Positions 55,510 to 64,000 of a stretch of DNA of 64,000 bases are shown here, in pieces. Position 1 is the first letter of the stretch. Each line of letters starts with the position of its first letter. The position numbers and the translations under genes are program-made. The stretch lies in the NCBI GenBank assembly GCA_024653485.1, contig JANLFY010000013.1, positions 1 to 64,000 on the forward strand, read 5' to 3'. The notes beneath the pieces are model-generated. The model saw only the letters and a program-made list of their open reading frames with translations. It was not told where the DNA came from and did not search any database. Source of the DNA: Bacillota bacterium (GTDB lineage Bacteria; Bacillota; SHA-98; UBA4971).

Positions 55510-56736
55510 CTACGCGGCTCCTCGACCGCCAGACGCACCGGGCATACCCACCGTAGCCTGTCGTCCGCCTGCATCCTTTCCGGCCATCATGTGAACGAAC
55601 CTCTCGAACAGGTACCGCGAGTCGTGGGGACCGGGGGACGCTTCCGGGTGGTACTGTACGGAGAAGCACATGAGGCCGGGCACCTCCATTCCCTCGACGG
55701 TGCCGTCGTTGAGGTTCACGTGGGTGACGCGGAACGTGTCCATTACGTCGCGCGGCACGGCCCCGGGCGATCCTGGCTCGAGCGGCGCCGTCCCAGGAGG
55801 CGTCCGGTCCGCGTGGCGGGACGACACCGATTCGACCGCGTCGACGCACACGCAGAAGCCGTGGTTCTGAGAGGTGATCTCCACCCTTCCTGTGTGGAGG
55901 TTCTTTACCGGGTGATTCGCGCCTCGATGCCCGAACTTCAGCTTGAAAGTGGATAGGCCGAGCGCGAGGCCGAGGATCTGGTGACCAAGGCATATACCGA
56001 AGACGGGCTTGCGGCCTATGAGTCTCCCTACCTCCCTCACCACCCCAGGCACGCCTGCGGGGTCGCCCGGCCCGTTCGAAAGGAACACGCCGTCCGGATC
56101 CTTCGCCAGTACTTCCTTAGCTGGGGTGTAGGCCGGCACCACTGTGACCTGACACCCCGCCTCCTCGAGCATCCTCAGGATGCTGCGCTTGATCCCGAAG
56201 TCGAACGCGACCACGCGCCACTCGCCCGAAGCATTCCAAGTGTACTCCTGGGCACAGGTGACGCGCCTCACCATGTCCTGTCCCACGAGACCGGGGTGGG
56301 CGCGGACCTTGCGAAGCAGGCTCTCACGGTCGAGGTCCGTGGTCGATACCACCCCGCGCATCGCTCCCGCTTCCCGCACGTGTCTCGTGAGAGCGCGGGT
56401 GTCCACGTCCTCTATCCCCAGCACTCCGTTGGTGTCCAGGTAATCGACTAAGGTGCGGGTCGCCCTCCAGTTGCTCGGAAAGCGGCTGTACTCTCGGACT
56501 ATGACCGCCTCGACCTGCGGACGCGCGGACTCTGAGTCCGCCTCGTTTGCACCGTAGTTGCCGATGAGAGGGTACGTGAAGGTGACTATCTGTCCTTTGT
56601 AGGACGGGTCGGTGATGATCTCCTGATACCCGGACATACTTGTATTGAAAACTACCTCACCGTACGCTTCCCCGCTCCCCGCAAACGCCTTTCCCTCCAG
56701 CCAGAATCCGTCCTCCAACACCAGCAGCGCTTTCAT
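55510..56736 (-). CDS. carA: Carbamoyl-phosphate synthase small (glutaminase) subunit
   Basis: A 408-residue subunit that hydrolyses glutamine for carB. The N-terminal domain has [18 protein letters not shown] and [20 protein letters not shown]. The class-I amidotransferase triad is visible: Cys in [16 protein letters not shown] and His/Glu in [16 protein letters not shown] short Pro/Gly-rich insert ([19 protein letters not shown]) lies before the final helix. The ATG at 56736 with GGGAGGAG upstream is the true start; the open frame extends to 56850. The transcript likely starts near 57060, giving a long leader. Confidence 0.97.
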   Translation of the reverse strand: MKALLVLEDGFWLEGKAFAGSGEAYGEVVFNTSMSGYQEIITDPSYKGQIVTFTYPLIGNYGANEADSESARPQVEAVIVREYSRFPSNWRATRTLVDYLDTNGVLGIEDVDTRALTRHVREAGAMRGVVSTTDLDRESLLRKVRAHPGLVGQDMVRRVTCAQEYTWNASGEWRVVAFDFGIKRSILRMLEEAGCQVTVVPAYTPAKEVLAKDPDGVFLSNGPGDPAGVPGVVREVGRLIGRKPVFGICLGHQILGLALGLSTFKLKFGHRGANHPVKNLHTGRVEITSQNHGFCVCVDAVESVSSRHADRTPPGTAPLEPGSPGAVPRDVMDTFRVTHVNLNDGTVEGMEVPGLMCFSVQYHPEASPGPHDSRYLFERFVHMMAGKDAGGRQATVGMPGASGGRGAA

Positions 56737-57033
56737 GCAGCTCCTCCCGTCCACACCACACCGAAACACACACCGATCGAACGCCGCCAGCACCGCTCGC
56801 GGCGCCGGCATCGCTCGCGGCGCCCGCGCCGCACACCGCGGGTCGCGCATCCCGCCGTCAGCATTACAGATAGACGCCGCACGCCGACGCGCCCCGCGCC
56901 CAGCTGCCTCGCCTTTCCATCCCGCTCAGCCATGGTCGGAATAGCGCCCTCATGTCGGCGCGCTTCGTTGTTCGGGTCACCTCACACCTGGGTTCCCCGA
57001 ATCACGGGAAAGAGCGACGCACAAGTCAGCTGG

Positions 57034-57094
57034 TGCATATTTATGCATCTCATGCTTCTTATTGCTATTATAAGCAGACGGGTGGTAAAGTCAA
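57034..57094 (-). promoter_or_regulatory. carAB promoter with ARG-box-like inverted repeat
   Basis: On the minus strand, TTGACT (57089-57094), a 16-bp spacer and TATAAT (57067-57072) form a promoter. About 20 bp after the -10 box is TGCATAaaTATGCA (57034-57047), an inverted repeat close to the ARG boxes bound by ArgR/AhrC. This would tie carAB to arginine supply. The carA start lies about 300 bp further, so the leader could also hold a pyrimidine attenuator, which I could not identify. Confidence 0.75.
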
Positions 57095-57278
57095 GGGCGT
57101 GCATACACTTTTGTTTGGGATGCGCGGGGCGCGAACGCGTCCGTCGCCGCCCGCGGACGCGAGCCTGAGCGTACGCGCCGCGCGGAGGCACGTGGGAGAA
57201 CGTGCGCGTCCGGGGGAAGCCATGGCGCCTGCGAGACAGGAAGAATGCCCGCCGGGCGATGCCTGCCGTGCGCGGCGC

Positions 57279-59063
57279 CTACCAGGCTACCGCCGCCCCG
57301 TCCTTGCGAGGCTCCGAGCCACATATGAACACGCCGGAGTCGGGATCCCGCCAGATGATCTGTCCCCCGCCGAAGCCTGCGGGCTCCTCGTCCACGCGGA
57401 CCTGGTGGCCCCGCCGGGCGAGATCCTCCGCGACTTCCCGACCTATCGCGGGCTCGACGGCGACTTCGCTCCCTTTGAGCACGCGGACCCTTGGCGCGTC
57501 AAGCGCGGCCTGGGGATTCATCGCGTGGTCGATGAGGCCCAGAATGACCTGGACATGTCCCTGGGGTTGCATGTCGCCGCCCATGACGCCGAACGCGGCG
57601 AGCGGCACGCCGTCACGGGTGATGAACGCAGGGATGATGGTGTGATACGGTCGTTTGCCTGGAGCGAGGCGGTTGGGGTGGCCTTCCTCGAGGGTGAACC
57701 CGCAACCGCGGTTCTGCATGGATATGCCGGTCCCCGGGATGACGATGCCGGAACCGAAGCCCATGTAGTTGGACTGGATGTACGAGACCATCATGCCGGA
57801 CGCGTCGGCGGTACAGAGGTACACGGTGTCCCCGTCGAAAGGACGATGGCCTCGCAACTGCGGCCGTTCGCTGATGCGGGAGTCGCAAGTAGCCCGGCCG
57901 CCCGGAGCGGTGGCGGTCGAGGACGCGTGAACGGGGGAGACATGGGCGCAGCAGGAAACGTCCTCACGAGAGGAGGCCTCATGAGAGGAGGCACGGCCCT
58001 CGCGCGACGCGCCCTCGTTTGGGTGACCGGGGGCAGGTTCCGCCACGGCTTTGTCCATTTGTATTAGCTCTCTCCGGCGAGCGAGATACGCCGGGTCCAG
58101 CATCATCTCGGGGGTGATCCTCATGGATATGGGATCCGCAACGAAGGAGTACGCGTCTGCGAACGCCAGCTTCAGTCCTTCTATCGCGAGGTGCAGCTCG
58201 TCGGCGGACGCACGGCCCCTAGACGGCATGTCGAAGCCTTCCAGTATCCCGAGGGTGATGAGCGCCACTATGCCCTGGCCGTTCGGAGGGATCTCCCATA
58301 TGTCGTAACCCCGGTAGGTTACGTGGATCGGATCCACCCATCGAGGCTCGTGAGAGGCTAGGTCTTCTCTCGACAGATAACCACCGGTAGCCTCCGCGTG
58401 GCGCGCGATCCTTTCCGCAATCTCACCACGGTAGAAGGCTTCTCCATTCGAGTCCCCGATGAGCCTCAGGGTCGCCGCCTGGTCGGGGAGACGGAACACC
58501 TCTCCGGGCAGCGGCGCCCTCCCGCCGGGCAGAAATGCCCGGCGAAACTCCTCGAACTCGCCCAGCCGCCGCTCGGCCGCCTTCCAGTAGCCCGCGATGA
58601 TGGGCGGAATCGGATGCCCTTCCTCTGCGTACCGTGCCGCCGGAGCAACGAGCCTCGAGAGCGGCATCGTCCCGAAGCTCTTCGCAAGCTCGACCCAAGC
58701 GGAGACCGCGCCCGGGGTGGTGACGGGAAGCCATCCCGTCGTGGGAACACGGTGAAGGCCGAGGCTCTCGAAGACCCGGACATCCAAAGCCTTGGGGCAG
58801 CGTCCGGATGCGTTCAAACCGTGAAGGCGCTTTCCGTCCCACACGATGGCGAAAGCGTCGCCGCCGATGCCGTTGGAAGTCGGCTCGAGCACCGTAAGGG
58901 CGGCGGCGGTCGCGACTGCCGCGTCCGCCGCGTTACCGCCCTCGCGCAGTATGTCCAGCCCGACCTGGGCAGCGAGCGGGTGGCTCGTGGCCACCGCCCC
59001 CCGGCGCCCCATCACCGGGCTGCGCCGTGACGCGAAAGGCTGGCTGTAATCGAAGGCCCTCAT
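57279..59063 (-). CDS. ggt: Gamma-glutamyltransferase
   Basis: A 594-residue member of the Ntn-hydrolase GGT family, which transfers or hydrolyses gamma-glutamyl groups. The N-terminal part has GAVATSHPLAAQVGLDILREGGNAADAAVATAAAL and EPTSNGIGGDAFAIV. The expected self-cleavage site and Thr nucleophile lie at GDTVYLCTADASGMMVSYIQS, and the downstream small-subunit region has MGGDMQPQGHVQVILGLIDHAMNPQ. A 45-residue Ser/Arg/Ala-rich insertion precedes the processing site. No signal peptide is seen, so it is probably cytosolic, as in YwrD-like or CapD-like relatives. ATG 59063 has GGGGAGGCG upstream. Confidence 0.92.
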   Translation of the reverse strand: MRAFDYSQPFASRRSPVMGRRGAVATSHPLAAQVGLDILREGGNAADAAVATAAALTVLEPTSNGIGGDAFAIVWDGKRLHGLNASGRCPKALDVRVFESLGLHRVPTTGWLPVTTPGAVSAWVELAKSFGTMPLSRLVAPAARYAEEGHPIPPIIAGYWKAAERRLGEFEEFRRAFLPGGRAPLPGEVFRLPDQAATLRLIGDSNGEAFYRGEIAERIARHAEATGGYLSREDLASHEPRWVDPIHVTYRGYDIWEIPPNGQGIVALITLGILEGFDMPSRGRASADELHLAIEGLKLAFADAYSFVADPISMRITPEMMLDPAYLARRRELIQMDKAVAEPAPGHPNEGASREGRASSHEASSREDVSCCAHVSPVHASSTATAPGGRATCDSRISERPQLRGHRPFDGDTVYLCTADASGMMVSYIQSNYMGFGSGIVIPGTGISMQNRGCGFTLEEGHPNRLAPGKRPYHTIIPAFITRDGVPLAAFGVMGGDMQPQGHVQVILGLIDHAMNPQAALDAPRVRVLKGSEVAVEPAIGREVAEDLARRGHQVRVDEEPAGFGGGQIIWRDPDSGVFICGSEPRKDGAAVAW

Positions 59064-59183
59064 CCGCAAAGCGCCTCCCCGACCGCCGGCACCTCAGGCG
59101 CCTTCCCGCAGGCGCTTTCCCGCGCACTACACTCAACGCCCAACGTCGACCGCCGCCGGCGACACCCGCCGGTGGCGGCATGA

Positions 59184-60131
59184 CTATGCCTGGGTCTGCT
59201 CATGATCCGCAAGCCCGTGATGCGCAAGCCTGTCGAACAGCCGCAGAATCTCCATGGGCAGCGGGAAGATAACGGTGGAGTTTCGCTCCACGGCGATTTC
59301 AGACAGAGTCTGCAGATAGCGGAGCTGGATGGCCGAGGGCTGCGTAGCGATGACGCGCGCCGCCGCGGCCAGCTTCTCCGAAGCTTGATACTCGCCGTCC
59401 GCGGCTATGACCTTCGCCCGCCGCTCGCGCTCCGCCTCGGCCTGCTTGGCCATAGCCCGCTTCATGGTCTCAGGCAGCTCCACTGCCTTGATCTCCACGG
59501 CCGTGACTTTCACGCCCCACGGGTCCGTCGCCTCATCGAGGAGCCTTTGGAGCGTGGTGTTGAGCTCGCTGCGCTTCGAGAGCATCTCGTCGAGCTCATG
59601 CTGCCCGAGCACAGACCGCAGGATGGTCTGCCCGAGAAGCGTGGTGCTCTTCACGAAGTCCGCCACCTTCACGACGGCGAGCACCGGATCGAAGACGTTG
59701 AAGTATACGACGGCGTCCACCATGACCGGAACGTTGTCGCGCGTGATGATCTCCTGTTTAGGCACGTCGATCGTAAAGGTGCGGAGGTCGATCTTCCTCA
59801 CCTGGTCGATGCCGAACGGGAAGATCACGTTTACGCCGGGCTTCAGCACTCCCACCTGCCGCCCGAACCTGAACAGCACGCCGCGCTGGTATTCCGTGAT
59901 TATCCTCACCATGCTCGGCAGGAACACCAGCGGGATGAGTATGTACAGCGCGAAGGCGAAGCCCGTCACGAGGCGTACGCCAAAGTATCCCCACACAAGG
60001 CCCGTGAGGACCAAGAACACGAACACCGTCGTTGCCCTGGTGAAGAGGGCGAGACCGGCCCACAAGACCCACCATGCAAGCACTGCCCACAAGACCACCC
60101 GAAACACGCTTACCACCACGTCGGGCATCAT
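59184..60131 (-). CDS. SPFH/Band-7 membrane protein (slipin)
   Basis: A 315-residue stomatin-like protein. Two or three hydrophobic segments (about 5-65) anchor it, followed by the SPFH domain from IITEYQRGVLFRFGR to KAVELPETMKRAMAKQAEAERERRAKVIAADGEYQASEKL, a highly conserved slipin core. The C-terminal helix is typical. Slipins organise membrane microdomains and often pair with an NfeD protease, but no nfeD is nearby. AAGGAGG precedes the ATG at 60131. Confidence 0.93.
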   Translation of the reverse strand: MMPDVVVSVFRVVLWAVLAWWVLWAGLALFTRATTVFVFLVLTGLVWGYFGVRLVTGFAFALYILIPLVFLPSMVRIITEYQRGVLFRFGRQVGVLKPGVNVIFPFGIDQVRKIDLRTFTIDVPKQEIITRDNVPVMVDAVVYFNVFDPVLAVVKVADFVKSTTLLGQTILRSVLGQHELDEMLSKRSELNTTLQRLLDEATDPWGVKVTAVEIKAVELPETMKRAMAKQAEAERERRAKVIAADGEYQASEKLAAAARVIATQPSAIQLRYLQTLSEIAVERNSTVIFPLPMEILRLFDRLAHHGLADHEQTQA

Positions 60132-60469
60132 CGCAACCGCCTCCTTCTCGTCTGCTCACTATATTCTCCCCCATTACGCAGTTTTCCTCTGATCTTCCCG
60201 TGTCATGGATGTTGTGGAGGCGGCTGTAACCCGTTCCTTTCCTCGTGTGTCCTCAGTGCGTCTCAGGCCCGCCTTGTAGCTCGCTGCGCCTCAGGCTCTC
60301 CTCATGCTTCGCCGCGCCTCAGGATCGGCGCATGGCTTCCCGCACCTCATGCTTGGCACACGGCCCGCCATCCCTCGGCAGCGGCGCTCGCCTCCCCGCC
60401 CCTCGCGCTCGACGGCTGGCATCGCCTCACGCTCGACGCCCAGCGTCCGCGACCCGACGAAAGAACGAG

Positions 60470-61417
60470 TCAGGGTCGGCTCAAGAGCGCCCGGAGGTTG
60501 CGGCTCAAAACCTCGTCCAAGCTCGCGAGCCCTGCCGCGCCGCACTTCGATTTGATGACATCCCAGACCGACCCGGAGCAGTCCTGGTCCGGAGCGCTGG
60601 CGGTGAGCAAGCCGGTCTCACTCTCGTCAAACGAAACAACCGGTGGCTCCACCTTGAGCCGGCCCGAGTTCTGCGGGCATACGTCCTGGCAGACCATACA
60701 CCCTATGACGCAGTTGTGAGCAGACGCCGGAAGCCAACCGGGCCATGGTCCGGGGCTCTCCGAATGCAGCGTCAAGCAGCGTTCCACATCGATCATGAAC
60801 GTGTCCTGCCTTATGGCACCGGTCGGACAAGCCGCGAGGCAGGCCGTGCAGCCGTCGCATTCCGCCGACGCCCTCGTGTGGTCGATCGTGGGGTCTGCGA
60901 GCGGCCCGAGCTCCGCGTCGGTGAGAAAGCCTACCAGCTGATGGTAGCTACCGAATCTGGGTGTGTACGTGATGTTGTTCCGACCGTAGGTCACGAGACC
61001 CAGCCTCGCGGCGAGAGCCTTGAGCGGCGCACCGAGGCTCACCGTGCGGACCTCGCCGCCAAGCGGACCCCCTTCAAGGTCGCGCCTGACATCCTCCTGC
61101 GTCTCCCTGTACCGCACATAAGTGGGGGGCACGATACCTTCGAGCGATCCGTCGGCTGTCCTAAACTCAACTCTGTGCGCCGGCCGGGGCACGACGACGA
61201 CCACAACCGTCTCCGCGTCCGGCAGGGCGCTGCCGCCAAGGTAGGTGAATGCGCGGAGGTTCTGCTCGTATACTGACTCGCTGATCTCTCCCGCCTGTCG
61301 CCGTCGTTCGAAATCCCGTCGCACTTCGTTCACGACCCGGGCATCGCTCCACGTGATGAGGTAGCCGCGCTCGTCCGCCCATTTCTTCAGGCCGCCCTCG
61401 ATAGAAGAGTCGTTCAT
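60470..61417 (-). CDS. QueG-like [4Fe-4S] protein (epoxyqueuosine-reductase family)
   Basis: A 315-residue iron-sulfur protein. The C-terminal half carries two motifs, CDGCTACLAACPTGAI and CVIGCMVCQDVCPQN, the double [4Fe-4S] arrangement of the epoxyqueuosine reductase family. The N-terminal part is less similar to true QueG, so it may be a relative of unknown function rather than the tRNA enzyme. The ATG at 61417 has AAGGAGG upstream. The frame stays open to 61780, and a promoter at about 61945-61975 faces this way, so a longer N-terminus or a leader peptide is possible. Confidence 0.82.
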   Translation of the reverse strand: MNDSSIEGGLKKWADERGYLITWSDARVVNEVRRDFERRRQAGEISESVYEQNLRAFTYLGGSALPDAETVVVVVVPRPAHRVEFRTADGSLEGIVPPTYVRYRETQEDVRRDLEGGPLGGEVRTVSLGAPLKALAARLGLVTYGRNNITYTPRFGSYHQLVGFLTDAELGPLADPTIDHTRASAECDGCTACLAACPTGAIRQDTFMIDVERCLTLHSESPGPWPGWLPASAHNCVIGCMVCQDVCPQNSGRLKVEPPVVSFDESETGLLTASAPDQDCSGSVWDVIKSKCGAAGLASLDEVLSRNLRALLSRP

Positions 61418-61911
61418 GCTCAACCGGCCTCCTTGTGTAATACATGTGTCACGGCTGTCTTGGCCGCCGTGGAGCCCCGCGGCGGATCCGTCCCGACCCG
61501 GCAGCGGATCCATGCCGGACGCGCGGCATCGCCCTCCTCTTTCGTGCCTGGGAAGTGGCTTGACCGCCCTGACCAGGGTCTCCACAGCGCGGCGTGCCCG
61601 GCCAGGCGCTGAAGCGCCGGAATCGCGTCGTTCGCCCGCGCACTCGCGCGAGTGCCCCCTCATCGCCTCGGCCTCCTTCGCCAGGTCACTGTATCGGAGG
61701 AGCCTCGATGCGACGTTCGAGTCAAAGCCTGCTATGAACAACGCGCTATCCACGGTCGTGCCCACTCTCTCTCGCACCATCCCTCCCTCGCCTCCTCTCA
61801 GCAGACGGTCGACCTCATCGCTCGTCGCGACAAGCCTCTCTTCCGCGTTCCGCTCTCACCTCGGTTCCACGCGGGCGCCCGCAAGGCACCGGCCACTCGA
61901 CACCATGCTCG

Positions 61912-61990
61912 TAACCGGCTATAATATTCACGTCAGTTAGAGCATACCATCACCGGTATAACCTGTCAAGTGGCTCTAACCGGTTATAAC
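61912..61990. promoter_or_regulatory. Divergent promoters with three operator-like repeats
   Basis: On the plus strand, TCGACA (61897-61902) and TATAAT (61920-61925) are 17 bp apart and drive the CGNR gene. On the minus strand, TTGACA (61964-61969) and TATGCT (61941-61946) are 17 bp apart and point toward the QueG-like gene. Three copies of a motif near TAACCGGTTATAA occur: 61912-61924, 61952-61963 (one base shorter) and 61977-61990. Two of the copies overlap core promoter elements, so one regulator, plausibly the CGNR protein, may control both directions. Confidence 0.72.
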
Positions 61991-62014
61991 AGATCGCGAA
62001 AGGAGGGATTCGTA

Positions 62015-62665
62015 GTGACTGACGGAGAGGCAACATGGGCAGGCAATCTCGACCTGATAGGAGAAAGGCTCTGCCTTGACTTCGCGAACACGGTCGACTG
62101 GCATGCAAGCGACCATCCCAAGGAATGGCTCACCTCCTACGCTGACCTCTTGGCGTGGAGCCGGCACGCCCGGGCACTGACTGAAGCTCAAGCTCAGATC
62201 CTCGCCCGCGCGGCGGAGAGTCGACAGGATGAAGCCGCATCGGTCTTGGAAAGGGCGGTCACTCTGCGAGAAGCAGTGTACCGTATTTTCTCGGCTATCG
62301 CGGCCGGAAGGGAGCCCAGCGCCGCGGACCTTGACGTGCTGAACATAGAGCTCGCCCAGGCTCTCACCCACCTGCAGATTACCCCCACAGACCGGGGATT
62401 TGCCCAGACGTGGACAGGCAAGGACGAGCTAGACCAGATGCTCTGGCCCATAGTGTGGTCGGCGGCCGAGCTTCTGACTTCGGATCAGGATCTCGAGCGA
62501 GTGAGGGAGTGTCCCGGAGATGGCTGCGGGTGGCTCTTCCTCGACACGAGCCGGAACAGGACACGAAAGTGGTGTTCCATGGACAGCTGCGGAAACCGTG
62601 CCAAGGCGAGACGACACTATCGAAAGACTCGACAGCGTGACGCCGACAATACGCGCGTTTCCTGA
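62015..62665 (+). CDS. CGNR zinc-finger / ABATE-domain transcriptional regulator
   Basis: A 216-residue regulator. The N-terminal ABATE domain begins GERLCLDFANTVDWHASDHPKEWL, the standard opening of the family, and the C-terminal zinc finger is CPGDGCGWLFLDTSRNRTRKWCSMDSCGNRAKARRHY, with the CGNR signature. Start is GTG 62015 after AAAGGAGG. It is next to operator-like repeats in its own promoter, which suggests autoregulation. Effector unknown. Confidence 0.92.
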   Translation: MTDGEATWAGNLDLIGERLCLDFANTVDWHASDHPKEWLTSYADLLAWSRHARALTEAQAQILARAAESRQDEAASVLERAVTLREAVYRIFSAIAAGREPSAADLDVLNIELAQALTHLQITPTDRGFAQTWTGKDELDQMLWPIVWSAAELLTSDQDLERVRECPGDGCGWLFLDTSRNRTRKWCSMDSCGNRAKARRHYRKTRQRDADNTRVS

Positions 62666-62710
62666 AGAATTGGGCCCGCATCACACCTGGACAACCTGGA
62701 GGTACGCGCC

Positions 62711-63109
62711 ATGATCTTCGAATTTGAGGAAGGAGAGGGGAGGAACACGTTCTTTCGTAGGGTCTACGATGTGGTTGCCCAGATTCCCCCGGGCAAAGTA
62801 GCCACCTACGGCCAGATCGCTGCCTGGTTGGAGTCGCCGCGGGGCGCCCGAACGGTGGGCTGGGCCCTGTGGGAGGCCCCGCCGCACCTGGGCCTGCCGT
62901 GCCACCGAGTGGTGACTAAGTGCGGCGCCATGGCGCCGCCCCACGTCTTCGGAGGCGAAGGCAGGCAGCGGGCCATGTTGGAGGCAGAAGGCGTCTCGTT
63001 CAAGGATAATGGGTGCGTGGACATGACCAAGCATATGGTGGAGGGCCCAGCCTTCTCCTCCCTTCCCTCCCCTGCCCCGCGTCGCCGCATGGGAAAGCCC
63101 CGTCGTTGA
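62711..63109 (+). CDS. MGMT-family DNA methyltransferase-like protein
   Basis: A 132-residue protein with the C-terminal domain of O6-alkylguanine-DNA alkyltransferases: RRVYDVVAQIPPGKVATYGQIAAWL and GWALWEAPPHLGLPCHRVV. The active-site Cys of PCHRV is present, so unlike the ATL proteins (PWHRV) it may still transfer alkyl groups. The N-terminal domain of full Ogt/Ada is absent. GGAGG lies close upstream of the ATG at 62711. The last 25 residues are Pro/Arg-rich and may not be native. It follows the CGNR gene by 45 bp. Confidence 0.88.
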   Translation: MIFEFEEGEGRNTFFRRVYDVVAQIPPGKVATYGQIAAWLESPRGARTVGWALWEAPPHLGLPCHRVVTKCGAMAPPHVFGGEGRQRAMLEAEGVSFKDNGCVDMTKHMVEGPAFSSLPSPAPRRRMGKPRR

Positions 63110-63286
63110 GACAAGGAACCTCTCGCTTTCCCGAACCCCGCTAGCAACGTGATTGCCCTCAACTTACATACCAATCTCCCGGCAGAATCGTGTGCTTCTG
63201 GCCCTTGAAGCAATTGCCCGCGCGCCGGGATAATGTGCGCGGGCTGATCGCGCAGCAGACGACGGCAGCAGACGACGGGACTGTGT

Positions 63287-63735
63287 GTGCTCCACCTCGT
63301 CGAGCCCACCGAAGGAGACATAAGGATCAGACACGGCCAGCGATGGGTGTCTGTCAACCGGCGCACCATCGCGAGCCTGCGACGGGAGATGCAAGTGATC
63401 TTCCAGGACCCCTACTCTTCGCTAAGCCCGAGAATGAGGGTCGCCGATATCATCGCGGAGCCTCTGGAAGCTCACGGGGTCCGCAGCAGGTCCGAGCGTT
63501 ACGACCGGGTCGAGGCGCTCCTCTTGGCGGTAGGAATGGACTCCAGTCACATGAAGCGGTTTCCTCACGAGTTCAGTGGCGGACAGAGACAGAGGATAGG
63601 AATCGCCCGGGCGCTCGCTCTGAATCCCTCGCTCATAGGTATCTCTTCATCGCGCACGATCTGTCAGTCGTGCAGCACGTCAGCGACAGGGTGGCTGTGA
63701 TGTACCTGGGCAAGATCGTGGAGACAGCCGACGTG
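63287..63735 (+). pseudogene. Broken oligopeptide ABC transporter ATPase (OppF/DppF-like)
   Basis: An ABC ATPase fragment: [11 protein letters not shown], the Q-loop [20 protein letters not shown], then the signature [26 protein letters not shown]. The Walker A motif upstream is gone. The Walker B segment that should follow is deleted: the reading frame jumps at about 63639 and resumes one frame over as [28 protein letters not shown], ending near ADVEELF. Similarity to the family stops there. The remains lack both nucleotide-binding loops, so the gene is dead. Confidence 0.85.
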
Positions 63736-63744
63736 GAAGAACTC

Positions 63745-63963
63745 TTCGCATTCGGTCGCGATTTCGCGACCAATAGGAATCAGGGGCACAACGCCGGGAT
63801 CCAGATCCCCTACGGGGAGGATCGTCAGACAATCGTAGAGGAGCCTCTGAAGCCAGCCTTCCTCCAATCGGCGCTCTGTAAACGGAATCCTTTCGAGTGG
63901 CATGGCCTCCCCAGAGGTTTGAACCAACACCGGGCCGCAGTCGCGTCGTTGGGACACGCTCAT
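63745..63963 (-). pseudogene. N-terminal fragment of a DUF4268-like/endonuclease-like protein
   Basis: On the minus strand, [24 protein letters not shown] followed by [25 protein letters not shown] looks like the N-terminus of a family of restriction-like proteins whose members open with a WLQ.LL...P.LLP...I.P....LIP..RE pattern. It begins near 63906 (MPLERIPF) or 63963 and breaks off at about 63745, where the sequence becomes the tail of the convergent ABC ATPase fragment. I am unsure of the family name. It could be a partial gene joined to foreign DNA. Confidence 0.5.
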
Positions 63964-64000
63964 GCATTCCTCCGTTCAACACGGCTCGTACGGATCTCGG

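Noticed and set aside
62711-63109. MGMT-family protein as an alkyltransferase-like (ATL) protein
   Set aside because: ATL proteins have Trp in place of the active Cys; this sequence keeps PCHRV.

Overview
The window is 64 kb of GC-rich, gene-dense bacterial DNA, nearly all of it coding on the minus strand. The gene set points to an anaerobic, probably thermophilic member of the Bacillota. It includes a CO-dehydrogenase-family enzyme, a tungsten/molybdenum aldehyde:ferredoxin oxidoreductase with its ferredoxin, several [4Fe-4S] proteins, Fur, Rrf2, LacI and ArgR-type sites of Gram-positive style, TTGACA/TATAAT promoters, strong GGAGG ribosome binding sites and frequent GTG/TTG starts. The species cannot be named from the sequence alone.

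Layout. (1) 0.4-5.9 kb: a redox island read leftward. An Rrf2/IscR-like regulator, with its own promoter and operator, precedes a CooS-type enzyme, a ferredoxin with a zinc-ribbon-like tail, and an enoate-reductase-type NADH:flavin oxidoreductase. (2) 6.1-14.3 kb: a drug/antibiotic-type ABC-2 exporter (ATPase and two permeases) followed by a molybdopterin-binding protein, molybdate ABC genes modB-modC-modA and a DUF364-type protein. (3) 14.8-21.8 kb: a two-domain glycosyltransferase, a ferredoxin plus aldehyde:ferredoxin oxidoreductase pair, a CsaA-like tRNA-binding protein and a branched-chain aminotransferase. (4) 21.9-24.9 kb: feoA-feoB behind a promoter carrying a perfect Fur box. (5) 25.0-35.7 kb: a LacI-controlled sugar or polyol operon (regulator, FAD oxidoreductase, binding protein, two permeases, two zinc alcohol dehydrogenases and a PfkB kinase). 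A perfect 36-bp palindrome lies upstream of lacI. (6) 36-40.5 kb: a small YkoF-like protein, a [4Fe-4S] aldo/keto reductase, and a double-MerR regulator fused to a truncated M28-peptidase domain. (7) 40.57-47.8 kb: an accessory region with a frameshifted transposase remnant, a 46-repeat CRISPR array, a lone cas6 and a Uma2-family nuclease. (8) 48.3-51.9 kb: a GH13 glucosidase, the stump of a sugar permease and a FGGY kinase. (9) 51.9-62 kb: carA-carB behind an ARG-box-like site, a gamma-glutamyltransferase, a slipin and a QueG-like Fe-S protein. (10) 62-64 kb: a CGNR/ABATE regulator with operator repeats at a divergent promoter, an MGMT-family protein, and a junction of broken gene fragments.

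The main points for a second look are these. The CooS homologue has a glutamate where canonical enzymes have a C-cluster cysteine, which gives a hybrid-cluster-protein-like ligand set. The CRISPR array can be oriented, and its eight leader-proximal repeats share one variant base. One spacer encodes a DNA-methyltransferase motif. The MerR-M28 fusion lacks the catalytic half of the peptidase. Many otherwise conserved enzymes carry unrelated low-complexity Gly/Ala/Ser-rich insertions.
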